Source: JAJRRS01 sp965230275
GTDB taxonomy: Bacteria > Planctomycetota > Phycisphaerae > Phycisphaerales > Phycisphaeraceae
Assembly (NCBI GenBank): GCA_965230275.1
Contig: CBDDKO010000002.1
Location: forward strand, 2,604,001-2,668,000
Direction: 5' to 3'
DNA length: 64,000 nt
A model generated the notes under the pieces. That model did no database searches. It was not told the origin of the DNA and worked only from the letters and a program-made list of their open reading frames with translations. Shown here in pieces: positions 8,201 to 14,610 of the stretch. Position 1 is the first letter of the stretch. The number at the start of each line of letters is the position of its first letter. Made by a program: the position numbers and the translations under genes.

Positions 8201-8691
8201 ATGGCGAGGCCGGGGTACCCGCCTGCGTCGGCGAAGGTGTTACCCGAGCCGTCGACGGTGGTCAGGTCGGAGAAGCCGGCGTGGTTGAGGATCAGGTCGG
8301 TGTAGACGCTGACGCCGGCGTTGTGTGCCTGGTCGATGGCGGTGGTGAGCCCGGTCTTGGTGCCGTAACCCGTGGCGCGTCCGGCGTAGCCGAGGTCGAA
8401 GCGGTCGTAGACGTCGTAGCCGACGGACTGGTCGCCGGAATCGGCGCGGCTCGGCGGGGGCAGCCAGACGGCGCCGTAGCCGGCGTAGAACATATCAATG
8501 GAGCGTTTCTCGAACGTTTCCCAGGTGGCTTCAAAGAGTTGGAGGGTGGCTGGCCGAGAAACGTCCTGTGCCAGGACCAGCGAGGGGCACGCCAGCAACA
8601 GCGCCACGCCGAGGGCTTTGCCGGCCGAACGGCGAAGGCCGTGGCGGTGGGTGTGTGCGTGGACAAGTCGCTGCTCAACATCGTGACGCAT
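5272..8691 (-). CDS. Secreted alpha-amylase family (GH13) protein with calcium-loop repeats and PEP-CTERM tail
   Basis: A GH13 glycosidase (1139 aa) likely to hydrolyse alpha-1,4-glucans outside the cytoplasm. The signal peptide ends near LLLACPSLVLAQD. The catalytic barrel covers about residues 40-600, with LILNHAGFSDL, DGFRIDAAKH (nucleophile Asp near 301), FSEVLEG (acid/base Glu near 336) and FVNSHDN. After a less conserved region come seven dockerin-like/EF-hand-type loops near 890-1110, such as GDLDGDGTLEATDL, GDFNGDGVTDALDL and GDLDGDGFVGLADL. The C-terminus is PEPASLTLLGLAGLALTRRRR-like, a PEP-CTERM sorting signal (PEP, hydrophobic helix, Arg cluster). AGGAG at 8698-8702 is spaced for the ATG at 8691, so I prefer it to the ATG at 8709. 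The gene is followed by its own terminator and belongs to the alpha-glucan locus. Confidence 0.92.
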   Translation of the reverse strand: MRHDVEQRLVHAHTHRHGLRRSAGKALGVALLLACPSLVLAQDVSRPATLQLFEATWETFEKRSIDMFYAGYGAVWLPPPSRADSGDQSVGYDVYDRFDLGYAGRATGYGTKTGLTTAIDQAHNAGVSVYTDLILNHAGFSDLTTVDGSGNTFADAGGYPGLAITLPGDIDGDFHGAFESGDLNGRLSGLVDIAQEKTHTFYRHPVTPGDPNNIPAGTTPAFGRLANIPDPNNAQYYPDQGLGGVTLDVDPGPGVFNITRYDFNNANPLAGDPVLETAEQMTIRHAQWMVQVIGVDGFRIDAAKHFPVNTLTLLDQAVFKASNVVQHDGSIKPIYSFSEVLEGNTGTVQNYINRGLSNNQAIDPADTTVQGNRDALDFPLFFAMRNNLTGNGFANNWHSIRNASQDSVDDGLRNGSQGVSFVNSHDNLAGGFPFLENVAYAYTLMRPGEAVVYHNAKEFGGGRSFPNDGRDDALGGFSSDTLTTLLDIRNTHGRGNFHERWLDDAFNPSGFSNIYVYERGNSALIGLNSRVDTFVETRSGVQTEFAPGTHLVELTGNADDPTVDPGNAIPSTIVVDGSGQVTLSIPSNGSHGKGYVIYGLARPEATMSLTNVDSTISGVGSASTSASAVINDVDVITADTFTIQLNTAPVTLPDAFRDFDADGDFAAFKIDEGIDLNSNAGIDFTTPGSVVYGFENFTTTNTPGYIDDGFGTNIGTGTGSYSQTIDTTLLSEGYHFITARTFRHRDDGGPAIYDDQKRVIYVDRLAPDSAVDSFELNGGGTGDMDLLMRSVDKTAANIFVYFDIPANMTEAEILDINPSQNATFRLDRDLYRREFLNVKDGNHVVTLLTVESTGTFNIQRFVGINTSIGNGGGFGDLDGDGTLEATDLTMVPNGFEDILYSQNDKFHAAADVTGDGLVDNLDLFALEAELATSGADAATLNAYGQVLLDRGDLTGDSNTNAADIDFLYTQFGSSAWLVDLNVTGDTNDDDVATLIQTILGTDYGDANLDGVIDATDTSIVTGNLGLLGLGWAGGDFNGDGVTDALDLAFVGSIPGDLDGDGFVGLADLDIILNNWNQTVPPGNPLADPTGDNFVGLADLDIVLNNWNAGTPPSGQTNIPEPASLTLLGLAGLALTRRRR

Positions 8692-8760
8692 ACTTTGCTC
8701 CTGGATCATGATCTTGTCGGACGTGCCCGTCGGGAGCCGGGGGCCCGCTCTATCCGGTGG

Positions 8761-8773
8761 TGGTTATAAACCA
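8761..8773. promoter_or_regulatory. Possible operator palindrome upstream of the alpha-amylase
   Basis: TGGTTATAAACCA has five-base inverted arms around a three-base centre and lies 70 bases upstream of the amylase start. It differs from the CCGTTAA-type sites near the LacI gene, so it may belong to another regulator or be chance. Confidence 0.3.
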
Positions 8774-8822
8774 ACGACACAAGCGCCCGGGCGCTTTGGG
8801 TTGTGTCTGTTTATTCTGTAAA

Positions 8823-8852
8823 CCGCGGCACGGCAATTAAGCCGTGCCGCGG
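8823..8852 (-). terminator. Perfect 12-base inverted repeat, probable terminator of the PEP-CTERM protein gene
   Basis: CCGCGGCACGGC and its exact complement flank a six-base AATTAA loop. It lies about 50 bases beyond the stop codon at 8900 on the reverse strand. The T tract after the stem is weak (GGTTTACAG), so termination may be inefficient or the hairpin may protect the mRNA 3' end. Confidence 0.65.
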
Positions 8853-8899
8853 GAGGAATCTTTACTTTAGACGGGTTCTGGGCCCGTCGTGCCGAACGC

Positions 8900-9784
8900 T
8901 TAGCGACGGCGGATCATCGCCAGACCACCGATAGCGAGCAGCGCGGCGCTGGCCGGTTCGGGGACGAGCGTGAAGAACTGGTCGCCGGCGAAGGTGGTGA
9001 AGTCGATGTCACCGAAGCCGTCGAAGTTACCCAGGCCGTCGCCACCGAGGTTGCTCTGCGGGGCCGCGAGGCCGCCCAGGAACTGGTTGGACCAGAAGTG
9101 GTGGCCATCACCATTCTGACCGACCATGATGTTAATCGGGCCACCGACGTAGCCGATGTCGGCCAGGTCGATTTCCAGTTCCAGACCGGTTGTGACGGCT
9201 GCGGCAGCCACCTGATCGGCTGCTCCGGTACCGCCGAGGACACCGGCGACGTTGCTGTTGTCATAGGCGACGCCGATAGCCGAGGCGTTCACGCCCGTGC
9301 CGGTCGAGCCGCTGCCTTCAAAGACCCCGCCGAACACGTCTGCATACGCCGAGAAGGTCTGGGCACCCAGGTCTGCGAAGTCCACATCAAACTTGTCGCC
9401 GCCGAAGCTGCCGCGACGGGCGATGATGTGGTAGTCGGCCGTGAAGCCCGCGTCGAAAACGGTGCCGTCCATGCGGTCTGCATCGTCATTGCCCGAAGAA
9501 TCGAATACCGACTGGCCACCGGCCTTGGAGTCGATGAAAATCTCGAGCTTGTTGAAGTTAGCCGACAGGTTGCCGGTAAGCATGAGATAGAGCTTGCCGC
9601 TATCGATCTGTGCGTAGCCGCCGTTCCATTCGGATTCGTTGTCACCGAATTGGGTTTCAACGGTCTGCAGTGCCAGCGCGGCGCCGTAGGATGCGTCGCG
9701 GGTGCCGTCCACCGTCACCGCCTGGGCGCTGCCGGCCGCCGCCAACAGAGCAGCGGTCGAGGTTGCGAGTACTAAGCCTTTCAT
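8900..9784 (-). CDS. PEP-CTERM exported surface protein (294 aa)
   Basis: The signal peptide is MKGLVLATSTAALLAAAGSAQA with cleavage after AQA. The mature part begins VTVDGTRDASYGAALALQTV and is rich in Gly, Ala, Asp and Asn. It has LYLMLTGNLSANFNKLEIFID, as in planctomycete carbohydrate-binding-like beta-sandwich proteins. The C-terminus is a PEP-CTERM signal (LVPEPASAALLAIGGLAMIRRR). A clear AGGAGG lies just upstream of the ATG. The gene sits between the amylase and the LacI regulator, and its promoter region carries the putative LacI operator half-sites, so it is likely part of the glucan regulon, perhaps as a glucan-binding surface protein. The specific function is inference. Confidence 0.85.
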   Translation of the reverse strand: MKGLVLATSTAALLAAAGSAQAVTVDGTRDASYGAALALQTVETQFGDNESEWNGGYAQIDSGKLYLMLTGNLSANFNKLEIFIDSKAGGQSVFDSSGNDDADRMDGTVFDAGFTADYHIIARRGSFGGDKFDVDFADLGAQTFSAYADVFGGVFEGSGSTGTGVNASAIGVAYDNSNVAGVLGGTGAADQVAAAAVTTGLELEIDLADIGYVGGPINIMVGQNGDGHHFWSNQFLGGLAAPQSNLGGDGLGNFDGFGDIDFTTFAGDQFFTLVPEPASAALLAIGGLAMIRRR

Positions 9785-10005
9785 ACCTTCCTCCTTAAAA
9801 AAGTGAATAACTAGCTGACAAGTGTTTCGAGCAGGGCCAGAGACGTCCGGCCCATGATGCGTTAACCGTGTCGGGTGGTTTACGGCTATGTGCTAAACCG
9901 TTTCAATCTCTCTCCAAAAAGCCAGCTCCGAAGAGCTTCATTTACGTTGTGGGAGTGTTTCAAATGCGTCGCAGAAAGGATCGCACGTTCTCCCGGCCCG
10001 CCTAT

Positions 10006-10016
10006 CCGTTAAACGG
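10006..10016. promoter_or_regulatory. Candidate LacI-family operator
   Basis: CCGTTAAACGG is a perfect odd palindrome (five-base arms around A). The same CCGTTAA core recurs next to the lacI-type promoter at 10300-10332. Confidence 0.5.
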
Positions 10017-10299
10017 TTCGGGCCCTCCTCCATGGCATGAATATACCCCGGGACGGGCTTATGTCAAGCATTTATCCGCCGGTTCTGCTGTAAATAGCAT
10101 AATTACAACCGTTTTCAAAGGGAGCCTGGAGAGACCCAAAGCCGCCATGTGTTAGCATAATGATCGGTATTTTTAAGCCTGGCTGGCCCCACCTGTCGAA
10201 TGAGAAAGCCGCAAGCGCTTGGCAGATAGGGGTTAGACGGCTCACGTGGAAGATTTATCTACGATCTTTGGCATTAGTTACTTGACGGTGTTCAACGAT

Positions 10300-10332
10300 C
10301 CGTTAAACTGTTTTAGCAGTTAACGGTTTACC
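10300..10332. promoter_or_regulatory. Candidate double operator at the LacI-type gene promoter
   Basis: CCGTTAAACTG and CAGTTAACGG form an inverted pair with one bulged base around a six-base spacer. GGTTTACC follows directly. The element lies 42-74 bases upstream of the regulator start, a position suited to autorepression. Confidence 0.55.
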
Positions 10333-10373
10333 TATAACCGCGGAGCTTCGGCCAAGCCGAGGCAAAACCAATC

Positions 10374-11555
10374 GTGAATACGGGCACGATTGCACATAGC
10401 CACTTGTGGGGCCTGCTGGGAATGCCTGATACCGATGCGGACATGATGAAGCCTGCCGTGACGAGCAAACCGCCCGCTGCGGGGCCTTCGCGCGGCAAGC
10501 GGCCGGGCAACGGCTCACGGCAAAGCGGCGGTCGGCGCGTATCAATGCGCGAGGTGGCCGAGCAGGCCAGCGTCTCGGTGGCGACCGTCTCGATGGTCCT
10601 GAACAACAACCCCAGGATCAGCAAGGCGACGCAGGTCAAGGTCCGGCGGATCATCGAGAAGCTGGGGTATCGACCCAACCGGTTAGCCCAAAGCCTGTCC
10701 AGCCAGTACACGCGCGTGCTGGCGGTGCTGCTGCCGCCGCTGCGTCACGCGTTCAGCGACCCTTACTTCGGCGAGCTGCTCAGCGGGATCTGCGACCGGG
10801 CGGACAAGCTCGGGCACAAGGTCATGCTCGAGTCGGCCAAGCCCGACTTCCTGCGCGAACGCAAGCACATGGAGCTGTTCGAGCGGCGGTTTGTCGACGG
10901 GATGTTCTGCCTGGGCGTGAACGACCGGCACCCGTTCGTCAAAGACTTCAAGGCCGCGGGCTTCCCGATGGTCTGTGTGAATAACTACTTCCCCGACCTG
11001 AACCTGGACTACGTCGTGGCGGATTACCGCTCGGGTGCCGAGCAGGTGATGAGCGTGCTGTTGCAGCTGGGGCATAAGAAGATCGCATTGATCAATGGCG
11101 CGCCCGAGGCCCAGACGGCCCGTGACGTGTTGGAGGTGTACACCGCCCGGATGCAGGACGCGGGGTACGAGTGCGGCGAGCAGTGGACGGCGGACGGGCG
11201 GTTCACCGAAGAAGGCGGCGCCAAGGCGCTGGATGAGATCCTTGATCGCCACCCGGATGTGTCGGCGATCTTTGCGGGCAACGACAAAATGGCCCTGGGT
11301 GCGATGCACCAGCTGGTCGAGCGTGGTCGGCGTGTGCCGGACGACGTGTCGGTTGTGGGGTTTGATGATATTCAGCAGATGGCGTTCGTGAACCCGAGCC
11401 TGACGACGGTGCACCTGCCGTTGTACGAGGTCGGGGCGCGGGCGTGTGAGCTATTGGTACAGCGTGTTCGAGGCAAGACGGACCGGGTCGCCGAGAGGCT
11501 GGCGACACACCTGGTCCTGCGTGATTCGACCTCGATCGTCCCGAGCCGGCGATAG
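10374..11555 (+). CDS. LacI-family transcriptional regulator
   Basis: The DNA-binding domain (SMREVAEQASVSVATVSMVLN, about residues 56-76, then RISKATQVKVRRIIEKLGYRPN) is the classic LacI helix-turn-helix plus hinge (NRLAQSLSS). It is followed by a periplasmic-binding-protein-like sensor domain (residues about 115-390) with SAIFAGNDKMALGAM and VSVVGFDDI. The N-terminal 55 residues before the helix-turn-helix are an unusual Pro/Gly/Ser/Arg-rich extension. The frame opens with GTG at 10374; ATG at 10422, 10443 or 10542 could be the true start, and no strong ribosome binding site decides. The neighbours suggest it senses a maltodextrin or similar sugar and controls the glucan locus. Confidence 0.93.
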   Translation: MNTGTIAHSHLWGLLGMPDTDADMMKPAVTSKPPAAGPSRGKRPGNGSRQSGGRRVSMREVAEQASVSVATVSMVLNNNPRISKATQVKVRRIIEKLGYRPNRLAQSLSSQYTRVLAVLLPPLRHAFSDPYFGELLSGICDRADKLGHKVMLESAKPDFLRERKHMELFERRFVDGMFCLGVNDRHPFVKDFKAAGFPMVCVNNYFPDLNLDYVVADYRSGAEQVMSVLLQLGHKKIALINGAPEAQTARDVLEVYTARMQDAGYECGEQWTADGRFTEEGGAKALDEILDRHPDVSAIFAGNDKMALGAMHQLVERGRRVPDDVSVVGFDDIQQMAFVNPSLTTVHLPLYEVGARACELLVQRVRGKTDRVAERLATHLVLRDSTSIVPSRR

Positions 11556-11658
11556 GCCCGGGCGTAACAAGATTCGATCCATGGGTGGCGAGTGGGGTCA
11601 GTGCCGAGAAGGCTGACCTTTTTTCACCGCCCGATTCAGGGAAAGGCAAGGCAAGTTG

Positions 11659-14610
11659 ATGATACGTCGGGCACTCCTGGCTTGGATGGGTGTGTGGCTG
11701 TTTTGCTGCGCGCTGGCATATGGCGAGATCAGGCCCGCGGCGCTGGCCGAGGGCAAGAGCGCTGCGGACTTCGGCGGGCAGACGGCGTTGATTGTTCACT
11801 ATCGCCGAGATGCCGTGGATTACGAGGGCTGGAACCTCTGGGCATGGACGGACCAGGCCGAGGGGCACGCGTATGCGTTCACGGGCAGTGATGGGTTCGG
11901 CCTGTACGCCACGGTTGTCTATGAAGAGGCGCACCAGAAGCTGGGCTTTATCGTCCGCAAGGGCGACTGGGACGAGAAAGAAGGCGACCGGGACCGGTTC
12001 ATCGAAGTCAACGAAGACGGCGTGGCGGAGGTCTGGCTTGAGCAGGGCCGGCTGTCGTTTAACACCACCCCGCCGATGATCGACAAGGCTCAGGACGCCA
12101 AGGCGTCCCAGCCGTATAAGAACCCGGAGGACCTGGCGTTTGAGTCGGTCGCGCCGGCGTCGGCCGAGGCCCTGGGCGCGAAAGGCGTGCTGGTGATCCA
12201 CTATCATCGGCCCGACGGGAAGTACGCGGACTGGAACGCCTGGAGTTGGGCACCTGAACACGAAGGCAAGGCTTACGCCTTCGACGGATCGGATGGGTTC
12301 GGCGTGTATACGCGTGTGTTGCTGGACGAGCCGACCGATCGGGTAGGCTTTATCATCCGCAGGGGCGACTGGCAGGAGAGAGACGTGGAACAGGATCGGT
12401 TTGTGGAACTAAATCAGGCTGGTGTCGCGGAAGTGTGGTTGTTAGCCGGCGAGGAACGTGTGTATATGGACCCGACGAACCTGGATTACTCATTACGAAT
12501 TCAACGTGCGTTTCTGGATGCCCCGGACCGCCTGCACATCAGACTGAACCGCCCCGCGACGGTCGAGCGGCTCAGCGGTGAAGCGGGCGACGGGCTGATC
12601 GAGGGCTACGTCCAGGCCGGCGGGCTGCGATACATGGTCAAGTCCATCAAGCAGATGGGCCACGGCGAAGCGGGCTCGCGCGACGCGGTGCTGACGCTGG
12701 CTAAGCCAATCGCTCTGGAGCACGTGTCGGGCAGGATGTCGCTGACACTGCCGGGGATCGACCCGACGGTGGTGTTTGCCCGCGAGATCCTGACGGACCC
12801 GGCTTTCCACGACCTGGGCGCCACGTTGGGCAGTGAACACTCGCCCGAGGCGACGTCCTTCGCGACCTGGTCGCCGGTGGCGGAGCAGGTCGAGCTGTTG
12901 CTGTTTAAGAACGCTGACGACACCGAGCCCTATGACACCCACGCGATGCACAAGGGGACCGGATCGGTCTGGCGGGCGCGCGTGGATGGCGAGCTGGACG
13001 GCGTGTACTACCAGTACCGCTTCACGTCCTACGGCCAGGCGCGCGACGTGGCGGACATCAACTGCCGAGCCGCGACCAAAGACAGCAGCAAGTCGATGGT
13101 GATCAATCTGGACCGCACGGACCCGCCGGGCTGGGACCAGGATAAGCCGCCGGTGCCGGCAAGCCCGACGGATGAGGTGATCTACGAGGTCCACGTGCGT
13201 GACTATTCGATCGCCGACGAGACCTGTCCGCCGGAGCATCGGGGGACGTACCTGGGCCTTATCCACCAAAATGATGCCGAGATCGCGACGGGGATTTCGC
13301 ACCTGAAAGAGCTCGGCGTAACGACCGTGCACCTGCTGCCGATCCAGGACTACAGCGCGTCGATGGACGAATACAACTGGGGGTATTGGACGGCGCTGTT
13401 CAACGTGCCCGAGGCGCAGTACTCCACTGACTACGACGACCCGGCGCAGGCGATCAAGGACTTCAAGGTAATGGTCCAGGCGATGCACGAGGCGGGGATC
13501 CGCGTGGTGCTGGACGTGGTGTATAACCACACGAGCACGTCGTTCGCCGCCTCGCCGTTCGACCAGGCGGTGCCCTGGTATTACTTCCGCACGACGCCCG
13601 GTGGTCGGCTGCGGAACGAGTCCGGCACCGGCAACGCCACGGCAGACGAACGTCCGATGATGCGCAAGTACATGGTCGACTCGCTGAAGTATTGGGTCGA
13701 GGAGTATCACGTCGACGGGTTCCGGTTCGACCTGCTGGGGATGCACCACAAGGAGACGGTCGCACAGATCGAGAAGGAACTGCACGCGATCCGGCCGGAC
13801 CTGATTATCTACGGTGAGCCGTGGACCGGCGGTGGGCCGACGCACTTCCCCAAGGGAGCACAGAAGAAGATGCGGGTCGCGGTGTTCAACGACCACTTCC
13901 GCAACGCGATCCGCGGCGACCTGGACGGGGTCGCGCATGGCTTCGCGATGGGCGGCGGGCACATCAAGGAGATCCGAAACGGCCTGGCCGGCGCGATCGA
14001 CGACTTTGCCGACACGCCGAGTGAATCGATCAGCTACGTCTCGGCGCACGACAACCGGACGCTGTGGGACAAGCTGACGCACACCCTGCCCAACGCGGAC
14101 GACGACACCAAACGTGCGATGCACAAGCTGTCGCTGGGTCTGGTGCTGACGAGCCAGGGCATCGCGTTCCTGCACGGCGGCAGCGACTTCGCCCGGACCA
14201 AGCTGGGCAACCACAACTCCTACAACGCCGGCGACGAGGTCAACAAGTTCGACTGGCAGCGCAAGGCCGAGTATCGAGATGTGTTTGATTACACGGCGGG
14301 GCTGATCGCGATGCGAAAGGCGCACCCCGCGTTCCGGATGACTGACCGCAAGCAGATCCGCCAACACATGGACTTCCACGACGGTGACGGGCCGCTCTGG
14401 TACCAGCTCGACGGGGAAGCGGTCGGCGACAGCTGGTCGCAGATCATCACGGTGTACAACGGCGAAGCTGAAAGCCAGTCATTCACGCCTCCGGAAGGCT
14501 CGTGGCACATCGCAGTGAATCACGAACGGGCCGGCGTTGGGTCGCTCGGTGAAGTCACCGGCGAAGTGCAGCTTCCCCCCTATTCGATGATGGTGCTTTA
14601 CCGTGACTAA
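11659..14610 (+). CDS. pulA: Type I pullulanase (GH13) with two N-terminal CBM41/PUD domains
   Basis: Pullulanase hydrolyses alpha-1,6 branch points of starch and pullulan. An N-terminal signal peptide (ALLAWMGVWLFCCALAYG) predicts export. Two pullulanase-associated carbohydrate-binding domains follow: VHYRRDAVDYEGWNLWAW... at about residues 35-125 and IHYHRPDGKYADWNAWSW at about 178-270. A CBM48-like module is at about 385-480. The GH13 barrel begins at EVIYEVHVRDYSI near 505. VVYNHTS, DGFRFDLLG (nucleophile Asp near 691), IYGEPWTGG (acid/base Glu near 720) and SAHDNRTLWDK are intact. A TTG precedes the ATG at 11659; I chose the ATG. The stop overlaps the start of the next GH13 gene. Confidence 0.93.
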   Translation: MIRRALLAWMGVWLFCCALAYGEIRPAALAEGKSAADFGGQTALIVHYRRDAVDYEGWNLWAWTDQAEGHAYAFTGSDGFGLYATVVYEEAHQKLGFIVRKGDWDEKEGDRDRFIEVNEDGVAEVWLEQGRLSFNTTPPMIDKAQDAKASQPYKNPEDLAFESVAPASAEALGAKGVLVIHYHRPDGKYADWNAWSWAPEHEGKAYAFDGSDGFGVYTRVLLDEPTDRVGFIIRRGDWQERDVEQDRFVELNQAGVAEVWLLAGEERVYMDPTNLDYSLRIQRAFLDAPDRLHIRLNRPATVERLSGEAGDGLIEGYVQAGGLRYMVKSIKQMGHGEAGSRDAVLTLAKPIALEHVSGRMSLTLPGIDPTVVFAREILTDPAFHDLGATLGSEHSPEATSFATWSPVAEQVELLLFKNADDTEPYDTHAMHKGTGSVWRARVDGELDGVYYQYRFTSYGQARDVADINCRAATKDSSKSMVINLDRTDPPGWDQDKPPVPASPTDEVIYEVHVRDYSIADETCPPEHRGTYLGLIHQNDAEIATGISHLKELGVTTVHLLPIQDYSASMDEYNWGYWTALFNVPEAQYSTDYDDPAQAIKDFKVMVQAMHEAGIRVVLDVVYNHTSTSFAASPFDQAVPWYYFRTTPGGRLRNESGTGNATADERPMMRKYMVDSLKYWVEEYHVDGFRFDLLGMHHKETVAQIEKELHAIRPDLIIYGEPWTGGGPTHFPKGAQKKMRVAVFNDHFRNAIRGDLDGVAHGFAMGGGHIKEIRNGLAGAIDDFADTPSESISYVSAHDNRTLWDKLTHTLPNADDDTKRAMHKLSLGLVLTSQGIAFLHGGSDFARTKLGNHNSYNAGDEVNKFDWQRKAEYRDVFDYTAGLIAMRKAHPAFRMTDRKQIRQHMDFHDGDGPLWYQLDGEAVGDSWSQIITVYNGEAESQSFTPPEGSWHIAVNHERAGVGSLGEVTGEVQLPPYSMMVLYRD

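Larger units (their letters stand above)
9785..10373. promoter_or_regulatory. Divergent control region between the PEP-CTERM protein and the LacI regulator
   Basis: This 589-base region has no gene. It is more AT-rich than its surroundings and holds the promoters of two divergent genes. Several related elements recur in it: GTTAACCG (9861-9868), GGTTTACGG (9877-9885), CTAAACCGTTTC (9893-9904), CCGTTAAACGG (10006-10016) and the double element at 10300-10332. They cluster at both ends, near each promoter, as expected for a regulator controlling itself and its neighbour. Confidence 0.6.

Noticed and set aside
6919..8769. Long open frame (about 616 codons) on the plus strand opposite the amylase
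   Set aside because: It is antisense to a clear GH13 gene, has Gly/Val/Asp-rich low-complexity translation typical of the complement of GC-rich coding DNA, and carries no motif.
12493..14379. Long reverse-strand open frame opposite the pullulanase
   Set aside because: Shadow of the pullulanase codon pattern, Arg/Val/His-rich with no domain; the plus-strand gene has all catalytic motifs.
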